Below, piece by piece: positions 9,154 to 17,369 of a stretch of DNA of 64,000 bases. The translations under genes were made by a program, and so were the position numbers. The notes under the pieces are model-generated. The model saw only the letters and a program-made list of their open reading frames with translations. It was not told the DNA's origin and did no database searches. Source of the DNA: DATAZK01 sp963731205 (GTDB lineage Bacteria; Actinomycetota; Actinomycetes; Frankiales; Frankiaceae); NCBI GenBank assembly GCA_963731205.1, contig CAVSUJ010000002.1, positions 682,001 through 746,000 of the forward strand, read 5' to 3'. Within the stretch, counting starts at the first letter, position 1. Each line of letters begins with the position of its first letter.

Positions 9154-10026
9154 TCAGGAAATGGCATTGAGCGGCAGCGGCACGAGAGTGGCGTAGCCGT
9201 CGGTGAACGCGGCGACCTCGGTCGTCGGATGTGCCTTCGACAGGCAGTTCGAGGTCCCGAGCGGTGACTGGCCGCCCAGAAATTTGGTCTGCTGCGCAAG
9301 CTTCAGCTCACCGCGGACCTTGCCCTTGCTGCAGCTGGGGACGTTGAGGCTGACCACGGTGGCAGGACTGCTCGAAGGCCCGTTCGGCAGCGTGGGGCGC
9401 ACCGACGCCAGCCAGGAGACCGCGTAACGCGCGGCCGTGGTGAAGTCGAACTTCGGCCCGGCGCCGGAGCTGACCGCGAGCGCCGGCAGCCCTTGGCGGG
9501 CGCCGACGCGAGCGGCCCCGACCGTGCCGGACAGGTCCACGATCGGCCCTAGGTTCTGTCCTGCGTTGACGCCCGAGATCACGACATTGGGCGCCAGGTG
9601 CAGTTGGTGGAAAGCAACGTTGGCGGAGTCGGCCGGTGTTCCGCTCACCGACACCGCCGGATAACCCGATGCAGTAGTGGTGTTGGTGTACAGCACCGTT
9701 CCCGGGGTGGTCTTACCGCCCCTCCCGCTCTGGTTGGTGGCCGGCGCGACGACCTTCACCGTCACCCCCGAAACCTTCCGCAACGCCTGCACCAGCGCGT
9801 CGATCCCGGGAGCTTTCACCCCGTCGTCGTTGGTGACCAGCACGGTGATGACGGATGCGGCGGCCGAAGAACTCAGCGGCGGCGCCTGCGAAGCTGCGGC
9901 ACCGGACGGCGAGGACTTCGCCCCGCCCGAGGAGCTGCTGCAGGCGCCCAGCGCGCCGGACATCGCGACAGCTCCCAGCGCGAGAACGACGACGGAACGG
10001 CTGCTGCGAGAAGCTTCAAAGCGCAC
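9154..10026 (-). CDS. SurE-like 5'/3'-nucleotidase, predicted lipoprotein
   Basis: 290-aa SurE-family phosphatase carrying an export signal. The lipobox is LGAC (Cys29), followed by a Ser-rich linker. The SurE core then starts with TNDDG (residues 66-70, metal-binding Asp pair), NQSG in the next conserved loop and ISGVNAGQNLG in the third. SurE proteins dephosphorylate nucleoside monophosphates and normally act in the cytoplasm, so a lipoprotein form would act outside the membrane, perhaps scavenging nucleotides. The metal motifs look intact. Confidence 0.85.
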   Translation of the reverse strand: MRFEASRSSRSVVVLALGAVAMSGALGACSSSSGGAKSSPSGAAASQAPPLSSSAAASVITVLVTNDDGVKAPGIDALVQALRKVSGVTVKVVAPATNQSGRGGKTTPGTVLYTNTTTASGYPAVSVSGTPADSANVAFHQLHLAPNVVISGVNAGQNLGPIVDLSGTVGAARVGARQGLPALAVSSGAGPKFDFTTAARYAVSWLASVRPTLPNGPSSSPATVVSLNVPSCSKGKVRGELKLAQQTKFLGGQSPLGTSNCLSKAHPTTEVAAFTDGYATLVPLPLNAIS

Positions 10027-10065
10027 TGGCGAACGCTAACATCCAGCCTCTCGGCGCACGGTCGA

Positions 10066-10992
10066 TCAGACCGGAACCACGCCCAGCTCGCGGGTGAAGG
10101 CCACGAGCCGGTCGATGACGTCAGAGGAGATCGGCAGCTGCGGCTTGCGCGGAATGCCGCCGGCGAAGCCGAGCCGGTCGAGGACGCCCTTCGTCGCCCG
10201 GATGCCGCCGGCGCCGTACATGGCAGCGAAAAGCCGCAACAGCTTTCCGAAACTCGCAGTCAGCGCCGTCGCATCGCCTTCGCGGTAGGCCCGCACCACG
10301 TCCATGCAGAGCTCCGGGGAGAAGTTGGCCTCCGAGCTGAGAAAGCCCGTCGCGCCGAGCGACCAGGCGACGAGCGCCTGCTGCGGGCCGCCGACGTGAA
10401 CGTCCAAACGATCGCCGAGCGCATCGACGATCTCGGCCAGATACATGGTGTCCTGATGCGTGCAGTTGATGCCGATCAGGTGCTCGTAGCGCTCGGCAAA
10501 GCTGACGAGCATCTCGACCGGCACCTTGTAGCCGACCGACTGGTGGGTCGACAGGATCGCCGGCAGCTCGATCGAGGAGAGGATCTCTTCGAAATACGCC
10601 TGCATTTCCTGGCGATTCGGCCGATGGCCGTGCCCCGGATCCAGGGAGTAGATCTGGGTCGCCTCGACCCCCGCCTGCTTGGCCACGGCGACGTACTCGA
10701 CCATCTCCGCAGCGGTACGGGGTTCGCAGCCCATGGCCCGCACCGGAACCTTGCCCTCGAGTTCCTCGACCCCGATCTCCAGCAATCGGCGGGCTTCCTC
10801 GCTCGTGAGCACGTAGCCCTCGCCGCTGCCGCCGCCGCCGAGATAGACCCCGACACCTGCGGCCGCCATCCGGCGAAGGTGGCGGCGGATGCCCGCTTCG
10901 TCGAAACCGCCGGTGGCGGTGAACGGCGTGATGCTGATGACGAAGGTGCTGGCGCGTGAGGCCTCGAGTGCTCCCGACAGCGGCATGGTCAA
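10066..10992 (-). CDS. DapA-superfamily protein without the Schiff-base lysine
   Basis: 308-aa TIM-barrel protein of the dihydrodipicolinate synthase / N-acetylneuraminate lyase superfamily. The N-terminal TPFTATGGFDEAGIRRHL and the GSGEGYVLTSEE loop fit the family. The two catalytic positions do not. The YNxP element is replaced by STHQSVG (residues 148-154), and GIK is GINCTHQD, so Asn176 stands where the Schiff-base Lys is expected. It may use different chemistry or be a non-catalytic relative. Its start overlaps the GntR regulator stop (ATGA), placing it last in the catabolic operon. Confidence 0.8.
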   Translation of the reverse strand: MTMPLSGALEASRASTFVISITPFTATGGFDEAGIRRHLRRMAAAGVGVYLGGGGSGEGYVLTSEEARRLLEIGVEELEGKVPVRAMGCEPRTAAEMVEYVAVAKQAGVEATQIYSLDPGHGHRPNRQEMQAYFEEILSSIELPAILSTHQSVGYKVPVEMLVSFAERYEHLIGINCTHQDTMYLAEIVDALGDRLDVHVGGPQQALVAWSLGATGFLSSEANFSPELCMDVVRAYREGDATALTASFGKLLRLFAAMYGAGGIRATKGVLDRLGFAGGIPRKPQLPISSDVIDRLVAFTRELGVVPV

Positions 10993-11834
10993 CGCCGGAT
11001 CTCGCGCACGGCCTCGGCCGATACGGTGGCGTCGAGGGAGAACGGATAGGCCAGGTCGTCGTGGGTCGTCAGGTGGCGATGGGCCAGCCGCTGCGCACCT
11101 TCGCCATCACCGTCGGCGATGAGCTCGAGCAGCTCGGCGTGCTCGTTCCAGCTCGCCTCGCGAGCCTTGCGAGTGGTGGTGCGCGACGACGGCTGCGGGG
11201 CGCCCGTCAGCCGGGCGACGTGACCCGTCCACAGCGACTCCAGCGCACCGACGACGAGGCTCATCGTCGGGCTCCCGCAGTTGTCGACCATGATCTCGTG
11301 GAAATCATGAGCAATAGGAGCGTATTTCTCGGGATCGGCAATCACCCGCTTGCTCTCGCGCAGGTTGGCGCGCAGCAGCGGCACGACGGTGCGCCGGCGG
11401 TTGGTGCGCTCCGCGCAGAGAGCGGCGCAGGCCGGATCGAGACGCACCAGCGTCGCCGCGATGTCGCGTACGGCGACCCCCTGATGCTGAAGCACGAGCC
11501 CGAGCATGTACGCGACCTTGTCGGCCCGCGGGGCATGGACGATCGCGCCGCCGACATTGCCTCGCTGCACGGTGACCAGACCCTCGGTCTCCAGCACGCG
11601 CAGCGCTTCCCGGATCGACGGCGGGCTGACCCCGAAGCGCTCGATCAGGTCTTCCTGCTTGGGCAGGCTGTCGCCGTCCTCGTACGCGCCGGAAAGGATT
11701 CCGTCACGTAGCTCGGCAGCGATGACTTCGGCCAGCCGGGGCTGGCGGTACTGACTGCCGCGACCACCGAAAGGCTTCAGAAGCAGGCCGGTATGGCGAT
11801 CGGCGGCGAGCGCTGCAGTGGATGCCGCGGTCAA
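10989..11834 (-). CDS. GntR-family regulator, FadR/FCD type
   Basis: 281-aa transcription factor. It has an N-terminal winged helix (residues about 30-95, with GVSPPSIREALRVLETEGLV as the recognition helix and wing) and a C-terminal all-helical FCD ligand domain with conserved Asp/His positions. The chosen start is TTG 11834, which overlaps the amidohydrolase stop (TTGA). A longer reading to 11975 would lie almost wholly inside that gene and is not family-like. It probably senses an organic acid or CoA ester related to the surrounding catabolic genes. Confidence 0.85.
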   Translation of the reverse strand: MTAASTAALAADRHTGLLLKPFGGRGSQYRQPRLAEVIAAELRDGILSGAYEDGDSLPKQEDLIERFGVSPPSIREALRVLETEGLVTVQRGNVGGAIVHAPRADKVAYMLGLVLQHQGVAVRDIAATLVRLDPACAALCAERTNRRRTVVPLLRANLRESKRVIADPEKYAPIAHDFHEIMVDNCGSPTMSLVVGALESLWTGHVARLTGAPQPSSRTTTRKAREASWNEHAELLELIADGDGEGAQRLAHRHLTTHDDLAYPFSLDATVSAEAVREIRR

Positions 11835-12955
11835 GCGCCGAGGCCCAGCAGCCGCTGCGCGTTGCCCGCCAGGATCGCGTGCCGCTCGTCGGCCGGAACC
11901 CCCGCGAAAGACGCGTTGATGGTCTTCCACGAATACGGCCAGTCGGAGGTGATGTGCGGGTAGTCGTTGGACCACATCATCCGGTTGACCAGATTCGCCC
12001 GGTGACGGTTGTCGATCGCGTAGTGGTCGGTGATGAAGGTCGGGAAGAAGAACTCCGACATGTACTCACTCGGCAGCAGCCGCAGCCGGCTGTCCTTCAG
12101 GTCGGCGAACGCGTGACGCAGGTAGTTGTCATCGGCCTGCTCGGCGAAGTACGGCATCCATCCGCAGTCGACCTCGGCGAGGATGATGCGCAGGCTCTGG
12201 TGACGGTCGAGGACCCCGCTGAACGCCCACTCCAGCATGCGGCTGGGAGCGTCATAGAAGTGACCGGTTCCCGGCAGGCCGCGCACGCTCATCCGCTTGG
12301 CGCTCGGCGGCCGGTCGGTCAGCCCGATGTGGATCGTCAGCGGCTTACCGGTCTCCTCGACGAGGCTCCAGACCGGCTCGTCGGCTTCGTTGATCTTCGT
12401 CGTGCCGTTGGGGTAGGACTGAAGCAGCCAGGCGCCGAGGCCCGGCAGATCCTGGCAGCGCTTGATTTCGGCGAGTGCCTGATCGACCCCGCGGCTCGGA
12501 ATCATCGCCGCGCCCACCAGCCGGTCGGGCGCGTACGAGCAGAACTCCGACAGGAAGTCGTTGTAGGCCCGCACCATCTCGTAGTGGAAGTCGGGGTCTT
12601 TGGTGCCCTTCACGTAACCGCTGGCGAAGCCCATCGGGAAGAGCAGTTCGGCGTCGACGCCGTCGGCGATCTGCTCCTCGACGCGAGCCTTCGGGTCGTA
12701 GCCGCCGGGATGGATGTCCTCGTAGCGGCACCACTCGCCCTGCTGGTCGGGAGCACGGCCGGCGCAGGCTTCCCAGCCGAAGCCGCGCGCCTCGAAGCCT
12801 TCACACACCCACGCGTCACCCTCGGGCCGGCGCTCGACGCGCGGTACCTGATCGACGTACTTCTGCGAGACGCGTGTGGTCCAGATGTCGCCGGGACCGT
12901 TCAGGTGACCGTCGGCGGAGATCAGCTTGTATTCGCGGGGGGCTGGCGCTGTCAT
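11831..12955 (-). CDS. Amidohydrolase-2 family metal-dependent hydrolase or decarboxylase
   Basis: 374-aa TIM-barrel protein. The N-terminal ISADGHLNGP keeps Asp and His of the usual metal motif but has Asn in place of the second His. Later conserved pieces are HIGLTD, the MLEWAFSGVLDR helix and MWSNDYPH (metal-binding Asp in SNDYPH). Relatives include aromatic-acid decarboxylases and ring hydrolases of soil actinobacteria. The ATG at 12955 is preferred over TTG 12991 because a promoter-like element ends 6 bases before it, implying a leaderless transcript. It sits in the acyl-CoA catabolic operon. Confidence 0.85.
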   Translation of the reverse strand: MTAPAPREYKLISADGHLNGPGDIWTTRVSQKYVDQVPRVERRPEGDAWVCEGFEARGFGWEACAGRAPDQQGEWCRYEDIHPGGYDPKARVEEQIADGVDAELLFPMGFASGYVKGTKDPDFHYEMVRAYNDFLSEFCSYAPDRLVGAAMIPSRGVDQALAEIKRCQDLPGLGAWLLQSYPNGTTKINEADEPVWSLVEETGKPLTIHIGLTDRPPSAKRMSVRGLPGTGHFYDAPSRMLEWAFSGVLDRHQSLRIILAEVDCGWMPYFAEQADDNYLRHAFADLKDSRLRLLPSEYMSEFFFPTFITDHYAIDNRHRANLVNRMMWSNDYPHITSDWPYSWKTINASFAGVPADERHAILAGNAQRLLGLGA

Positions 12956-12991
12956 GTCAATGTTATAAAGGATGGGCTTCTCAGCGGTCAA
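12956..12991 (-). promoter_or_regulatory. Predicted internal promoter giving a leaderless amidohydrolase mRNA
   Basis: On the minus strand TTGACC (12991-12986), an 18-base spacer and TATAAC (12967-12962) are followed by six bases and then the ATG at 12955. The spacing puts the transcription start on or next to the ATG, and there is no Shine-Dalgarno sequence. The -35 begins within 11 bases of the thiolase-like gene stop. Prediction only. Confidence 0.55.
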
Positions 12992-14135
12992 CCGTAAGGA
13001 TCATTCCGGAGCCGTCCATGAGAGCGCCCGAGGTGACGGCGGCTACCTCGTGGCGGGCCACCTGACGCTCCCCGCCGCGTCCCTGGATCTGCAGCACCGC
13101 CTCGGCCACGGTGTTCATCCCGTGCAGGTAGCCCTCGGCAAGCAAGCCGCCGTGGGTGTTCATCGGCAGCCGGCCGCCGAGACGCGTCTGCCCGGAGCGT
13201 ACGAAAGCACCGGATCCGCCGCGCTCACACAGCTGAAGGCCTTCGAGTCCCATCAGGGCGGTGCTGGTGAAGCAGTCGTAGATCTCGGCGAATTGCACGT
13301 CCTGCGGGCCCAGCCCGGCCTGCCGGTAGAGGTCGGCGGCCAGCCAGCTCGTGTAGTTACGCGTGTAGTCGCGCCAGGCCAGATGGTCGCCGATGTCGAG
13401 GCCCGGCCGGGGTCCGGCGCGGTAGCCGCCCGCGGCGACCACCGCCGGAGGATGCCGCAGATCACGAGCCCGCTCGAGCGTCGTCACGAGTACGGCGCAG
13501 GCCCCGTCGACCTCGATCGTGCAATCGGGCCCGCGGAACGGATCGACGACGTAGGGGCTGTCGAAATACTGCTCGCGGGTCAGCGGCCGGCGCCGGAACG
13601 CACGCGGATTGGCCATCGCGTATTCGCGCTGGGTCAGCGCGACGGCGGCCAGATCCTCAGCATCCTGGCCGGTTTCTGCCAGGAAGCGCTGCGCCCACAT
13701 GGCGACGTACATCATGTAGGCGCCGTAGCCGAGCGGGTAGCGGTACTGCCCACCGCCGCCGGCGAACTCCATCGCACCCACCCGCGGCCCCGAGCGTCCC
13801 TTCAACGCCCGGAAGACCAGCACCGCCTCCGCCTGCCCGGTCGTCACGGCCGCCGCGGCTTGTGCCACCAGGTGACACGGCGCCTGCCCGCCCAGGTCGA
13901 TGTCGAGCGAGAAGCGCAGCTGCGGCAGGCCGAGCACGGTCGCGACCGCCTGGGTCGGCACCGAATCGTGCATGACCATGAAACTGGCGATGCCGTCGAC
14001 GATGTCCTTCTCGATGCCCGCGTCGTCGATCGCGGCGCGGCAGGCGTCCCTAGCCAGCTCGAGAATCGACTGGGGTGCTGCGGCGGTGAACTCCGTGTAG
14101 CCGACGCCGGCGACCGCAGCGCGATAGCCGCTCAT
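12981..14135 (-). CDS. Ltp2-like aldolase of the thiolase superfamily
   Basis: 384-aa thiolase-fold protein of the SCP-x/lipid-transfer type. Start 14135 overlaps the DUF35 gene stop (ATGA); a longer reading upstream is out of character. The thiolase catalytic set is absent: the usual nucleophile region reads DLGGQAPC, the EIHD-type His is Tyr286 (EIYDCFT), the GHP His is Tyr336 (GYLHGMN), and the C-terminal Cys is missing. Two Tyr in these places with a DUF35 partner next door is the pattern of steroid side-chain retro-aldolases (Ltp2 with ChsH2-type DUF35). Retro-aldol cleavage of a beta-hydroxyacyl-CoA is therefore more likely than thiolysis. Confidence 0.82.
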   Translation of the reverse strand: MSGYRAAVAGVGYTEFTAAAPQSILELARDACRAAIDDAGIEKDIVDGIASFMVMHDSVPTQAVATVLGLPQLRFSLDIDLGGQAPCHLVAQAAAAVTTGQAEAVLVFRALKGRSGPRVGAMEFAGGGGQYRYPLGYGAYMMYVAMWAQRFLAETGQDAEDLAAVALTQREYAMANPRAFRRRPLTREQYFDSPYVVDPFRGPDCTIEVDGACAVLVTTLERARDLRHPPAVVAAGGYRAGPRPGLDIGDHLAWRDYTRNYTSWLAADLYRQAGLGPQDVQFAEIYDCFTSTALMGLEGLQLCERGGSGAFVRSGQTRLGGRLPMNTHGGLLAEGYLHGMNTVAEAVLQIQGRGGERQVARHEVAAVTSGALMDGSGMILTVDR

Positions 14136-14530
14136 GCCGGTGTTGCCGGCTCGAAGGCGAGCTCGGTCCAGTCGTCGTGGTCGACGTAGCGAGCGCTCAC
14201 CCTGACATCGACACCCGCCTCGCCGGTGACGCGGCCGAGCACGCGGCAGCCCTCGTCGAGCTCGACCGTCGCCAGCGTGCACGGCAGATCGGCCTCGGTG
14301 ATGGTGCCGAGCGGGCGGTGCACCACGATCCATGAGTAGATACGCCCGAGGCCAGTGGCGGTCAGGTGCTCCCATTCGCCGCTGCCGCAGTTGGGGCAGC
14401 CCGGCATCGGTGGGAAGCGGATCTCCCTGCAATTGCTGCACTTCTGGAGCAGGACCCGGTGCTCCCGCAGCGCCTGCCAGAAGGGGGCGCTGTCCTCATC
14501 GGCGACGGGAGCTCTCACAGAATCAGTCAT
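14132..14530 (-). CDS. DUF35 zinc-ribbon/OB-fold partner protein
   Basis: 132-aa protein with an N-terminal helix, a rubredoxin-like zinc ribbon (CSNCREIRFPPMPGCPNCG) and a C-terminal OB fold. Such proteins bind thiolase-superfamily enzymes and are needed for their activity, as in ChsH2(DUF35)-Ltp2. Start 14530 overlaps the hydratase stop (ATGA), and its own stop overlaps the aldolase start (ATGA), so the pair is tightly coupled. It likely forms a complex with the protein encoded at 12981-14135. Confidence 0.9.
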   Translation of the reverse strand: MTDSVRAPVADEDSAPFWQALREHRVLLQKCSNCREIRFPPMPGCPNCGSGEWEHLTATGLGRIYSWIVVHRPLGTITEADLPCTLATVELDEGCRVLGRVTGEAGVDVRVSARYVDHDDWTELAFEPATPA

Positions 14531-15330
14531 CGTCCGGTGAACCGCGGCGGCCGCTTCTCGCTGAAGGCCGCCAATCCCTCCGGCGCGTCCTGCGACGTCA
14601 GGCAATACAGGGCGTTGCGGTCGAGCTCGACGCGCAAACCACTGTCAACGCTGAGGTTCTGGGCCCAGATGGTGTTCATCACGTCCTTGGCGTTGGCGAC
14701 GGCCAGCGGACTCTTCACCGCGATCTGCGCGGCGAGTTGCATCCCTTCGGAACGAAGCTCGTCGTCAGCGACCACCCGGCTCACCAGCCCCCATTGCGAG
14801 GCGGTCTCGGCGTCCAGCAGCCTGCCGGTCATGACCAGTTCCGACGCCTTCGCGATGCCGATCATGCGGGCCAGCAAGGTGAGCACCCCTCCGCCGCCCA
14901 TCTGGCCGAAGTTGAGATGACCGTCGCCGATCCGCGCCGATCGGGCGGCGAGCGCGAAGTCGCAGTTGAGCAAGAGTTCGAGTCCGCCGGCGACCGTGAC
15001 GCCGTTGACCAAAGCGATCACCGGCACCCGCAGCGCGCGCAGCCGCCGGAACGCGTCGTGCAGATCCTTGACGAAACGGGGGAAGCGCACCGGATCGCGC
15101 TGCAGTTCGACGTAGCTCTTCAGGTCGCCGCCGGCGCTGAACGCCCGTCCGTTTCCGGTCACGAAGACCACGCGCACCGCCGGATCACCGGCGGCCTGCG
15201 ACACGGCCTCGTCGAACGCACCGATCAGCTCCCAGCTCATCGCGTTCAGCTCCGCCGGGCGGTTCAGCGTGATGGTCGCCGCGAGTCCCTCCGTACCCGG
15301 GATCGACTCCGTCGCGTACTCCACGATCAT
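14527..15330 (-). CDS. Enoyl-CoA hydratase/isomerase family protein
   Basis: 267-aa crotonase-fold protein. The oxyanion-hole segments are FSAGGDLKSYVEL and LLLNCDFALAARSARIG, with GQMGGGGVLTLLARMIG following where many hydratases carry a catalytic Glu. Position-specific Glu residues cannot be assigned without alignment, so hydratase, isomerase or C-C hydrolase activity all remain open. It would supply the beta-hydroxyacyl-CoA substrate for the adjacent aldolase. ATGA overlaps on both sides place it in the middle of the operon. Confidence 0.88.
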   Translation of the reverse strand: MIVEYATESIPGTEGLAATITLNRPAELNAMSWELIGAFDEAVSQAAGDPAVRVVFVTGNGRAFSAGGDLKSYVELQRDPVRFPRFVKDLHDAFRRLRALRVPVIALVNGVTVAGGLELLLNCDFALAARSARIGDGHLNFGQMGGGGVLTLLARMIGIAKASELVMTGRLLDAETASQWGLVSRVVADDELRSEGMQLAAQIAVKSPLAVANAKDVMNTIWAQNLSVDSGLRVELDRNALYCLTSQDAPEGLAAFSEKRPPRFTGR

Positions 15331-16928
15331 CGTGCGCCGTCCCCTAGAATTCGCTGCAGGATCACGTGTTTCTGCACCTTTCCCGATGCCGTGGTGGGAA
15401 GGTCAGCAAGCAGTTCCAGGCGCTCCGGCAGCTTGTATGTGGCCAGCCCCGCTTCCCGTAGCCGGGCCACCATGGTGTCGAAGTCGAGCGTGCGCCCGGG
15501 ATGCGGGACGACGCAGGCGCAGCCGCGCTCCCCCAGACGCTCATCGGGCAGCGCGACCACCGCGACCTGACGGACCTCGGGGAACTCGCTCAGCATGTCT
15601 TCGATCTCACGGGGCGCGATGTTCACTCCCCCGCGAATGATGATTTCCTTCTTGCGCCCGACGACCGTGAGGTAGCCGCCGGCATCGATGCGCACGAGGT
15701 CGCCAGAACGCACCCAGCCGCCGTCGAGATAGGTCGCCGCCGTCCTTTCCGGGTCGTACGCGAGCCCGACGCTGGTATTCGGGCCTCGGACGTGGAGCTC
15801 ACCTTCTGCCGGTGGCGCAAGGGTTTTTCCGTCGTCGTCCCGCACCTCGATGTCGGTGTGACGCAGCGCGTAACCATCGGTGGCGGCCCGCTTTGCCGGC
15901 GGCGAGTCCGGCCGGTTCCACGTCGCGCAGAGCACCTCCGTCGACCCGTAGAGCCGCAGCACGCAGATCCCCGCCCGCTCGGCGCGGGCGACCAGCGGGC
16001 CCGGCACCGGCGCCCCGCCGCAGCCGAAGTGCGTCAGGCTGGGCAACGCGGCGCCGGACCTCTCGCAGTGGCCGACGAGATCGTCGAGGAAGGTGGTCGC
16101 CGCGAGCGTGTAGTTGCACTGGTGCGCGGCGATGAGAGCCGCCGCATCCGCCGCGTCCCAGCGGTCCTGGAGCACGAGCGTGGCGCCGTGTACGAGCGCC
16201 GCGCGTATCCCGTAGTTGAAGCCGGTCGAATGCCCGACGGGTGAGGGCATCCAGACCACCGTCGCCGCACTGAGCCCGAGATCGGCAAACGTCGCCCGTA
16301 CCGCGAAGTTCGCGGTCTCCTCGGTGTGCATGATGGCCTTTGGCGTTGCCTCCGTACCTGACGTGAAAATCAGCTCGGAGACGTCGGCCGAGCTCGCCCC
16401 GCGAGGCAAGGCAGTCTCGCTCGGCGGCGCCATCGGCTGCGGATCGTCGACGTCGACCACGACGCGAAACGGCGCGACACCCGTCTTGGCCGTCACCTCA
16501 TCCAGCAGCGCCCGGTGATCGAAACCGCGGTAGGCCGCCGGGATGAAGACCGCCTTCGGTGAGGCGGTGGAGAAGACGTGGCCCAGCTCGCGCGCCCGAT
16601 AGTTCGGCAGCAGCGGGTTGAGCACGGCACCGAGCGAGTTCACCGCGACGGCTGCCACAACGGCCTCGTAGCAGTTCGGCAGCTGGATCGAGACCACGTC
16701 GCCGGCCGCCACGCCCTGGTGGTTCAGGTGCGTCGCCAGGGCGGCCGCATCGCGCGCCAGGTCCTCATACGTCCGCCGGCGCTGACCGAGCTGGTCGATG
16801 ACCGCCGTCGACGATCCCGCCGCCGAGGCGACGTCGGCCACCCGCGAGCTCAACGTCTCCGCCGTCCACAGCCCCTGCTCCCGGTAGCGCGCGGCCTGCT
16901 CAGGGCGGGTGACGACGTTCTGCAACAT
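15327..16928 (-). CDS. AMP-forming acyl-CoA synthetase
   Basis: 533-aa ANL-superfamily ligase that activates a carboxylic acid as its CoA thioester. Motifs are LIFTSGTEATPKAIMHTE (P-loop), LYGSTEV, the YLDGGWVRSGDLVR hinge region and GRKKEIIIRGGVNIAPREIE, ending in a PTTASGKVQKH Lys motif. The start at 16928 is chosen for its strong GGAGGGAGG ribosome site; the upstream in-frame extension lacks family similarity. It is the first gene of the catabolic operon, so the pathway begins with acid activation. The substrate class (steroid side chain, aromatic or branched acid) is unknown. Confidence 0.92.
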   Translation of the reverse strand: MLQNVVTRPEQAARYREQGLWTAETLSSRVADVASAAGSSTAVIDQLGQRRRTYEDLARDAAALATHLNHQGVAAGDVVSIQLPNCYEAVVAAVAVNSLGAVLNPLLPNYRARELGHVFSTASPKAVFIPAAYRGFDHRALLDEVTAKTGVAPFRVVVDVDDPQPMAPPSETALPRGASSADVSELIFTSGTEATPKAIMHTEETANFAVRATFADLGLSAATVVWMPSPVGHSTGFNYGIRAALVHGATLVLQDRWDAADAAALIAAHQCNYTLAATTFLDDLVGHCERSGAALPSLTHFGCGGAPVPGPLVARAERAGICVLRLYGSTEVLCATWNRPDSPPAKRAATDGYALRHTDIEVRDDDGKTLAPPAEGELHVRGPNTSVGLAYDPERTAATYLDGGWVRSGDLVRIDAGGYLTVVGRKKEIIIRGGVNIAPREIEDMLSEFPEVRQVAVVALPDERLGERGCACVVPHPGRTLDFDTMVARLREAGLATYKLPERLELLADLPTTASGKVQKHVILQRILGDGAR

Positions 16929-17002
16929 TCGTCCTCCCTCCGAGTGTGTGGATCCGGCCCGCAAATCTTCCCACCCACCTGGACTTGCGCGCGGCGGCAC
17001 CC

Positions 17003-17035
17003 ATACCTAGTATGCCGAGGCATGGCTTTACTAGG
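17003..17035 (+). promoter_or_regulatory. Candidate PadR operator overlapping its own start codon
   Basis: Nested inverted repeats surround the PadR start codon. CCTAGTA (17006-17012) pairs with TACTAGG (17029-17035), ATGCC-GA-GGCAT lies at 17012-17023, and ATAC-CTA-GTAT lies at 17003-17013. PadR proteins often repress themselves from ATAC/GTAT-type palindromes, so this is probably its autoregulatory site. It covers the ATG at 17022. Confidence 0.55.
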
Positions 17036-17369
17036 CATCGCCGGCGTGAACCGCGAGCAGCTCAAGGGGCACCTCGACCTGCTTCTGCTCACCGTGCTCG
17101 AACGCGGACCGGCACACGGCTACGAGATCATCGCCTCGTTACGCGAGCGCAGCCAGGGCGCGTTCGACCTTCCGGAAGGCACTGTGTATCCGGCGCTGCA
17201 CCGGCTCGAATCAGCCGGCTACCTCGCGAGCGACTGGACGACGCTCGGCGGTCGGCGCCGCCGGACCTACGAGCTCACTTCCGACGGCGCCGCCGCCCTG
17301 CAAGCGGAGCGCGCGGCATGGGTCCGCTTCAGCCGCGGCGTAGGTGCCGTGCTCGGAGCGTCCGCATGA
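17022..17369 (+). CDS. PadR-family transcriptional regulator
   Basis: 115-aa winged-helix repressor of the short PadR subfamily. GHLDLLLLTVLERGPAHGYE forms the first helices, GTVYPALHRLESAGYL the recognition helix, and a basic wing and a C-terminal dimer helix follow. The start is set at ATG 17022; upstream in-frame codons lie inside the divergent acyl-CoA synthetase leader. It overlaps the next gene (ATGA), a HAAS-domain membrane protein. PadR plus HAAS pairs are a common module in which the regulator controls its membrane partner. Confidence 0.9.
   Translation: MALLGIAGVNREQLKGHLDLLLLTVLERGPAHGYEIIASLRERSQGAFDLPEGTVYPALHRLESAGYLASDWTTLGGRRRRTYELTSDGAAALQAERAAWVRFSRGVGAVLGASA

Noticed and set aside
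14136..14441. Upstream extension of the Ltp2-like aldolase
   Set aside because: It overlaps the DUF35 gene in another frame, and the ATGA overlap at 14135 fits a normal start.
16578..17021. Longer PadR reading from 16578
   Set aside because: It lies antisense inside the acyl-CoA synthetase gene and lacks family similarity; ATG 17022 gives the full PadR protein.
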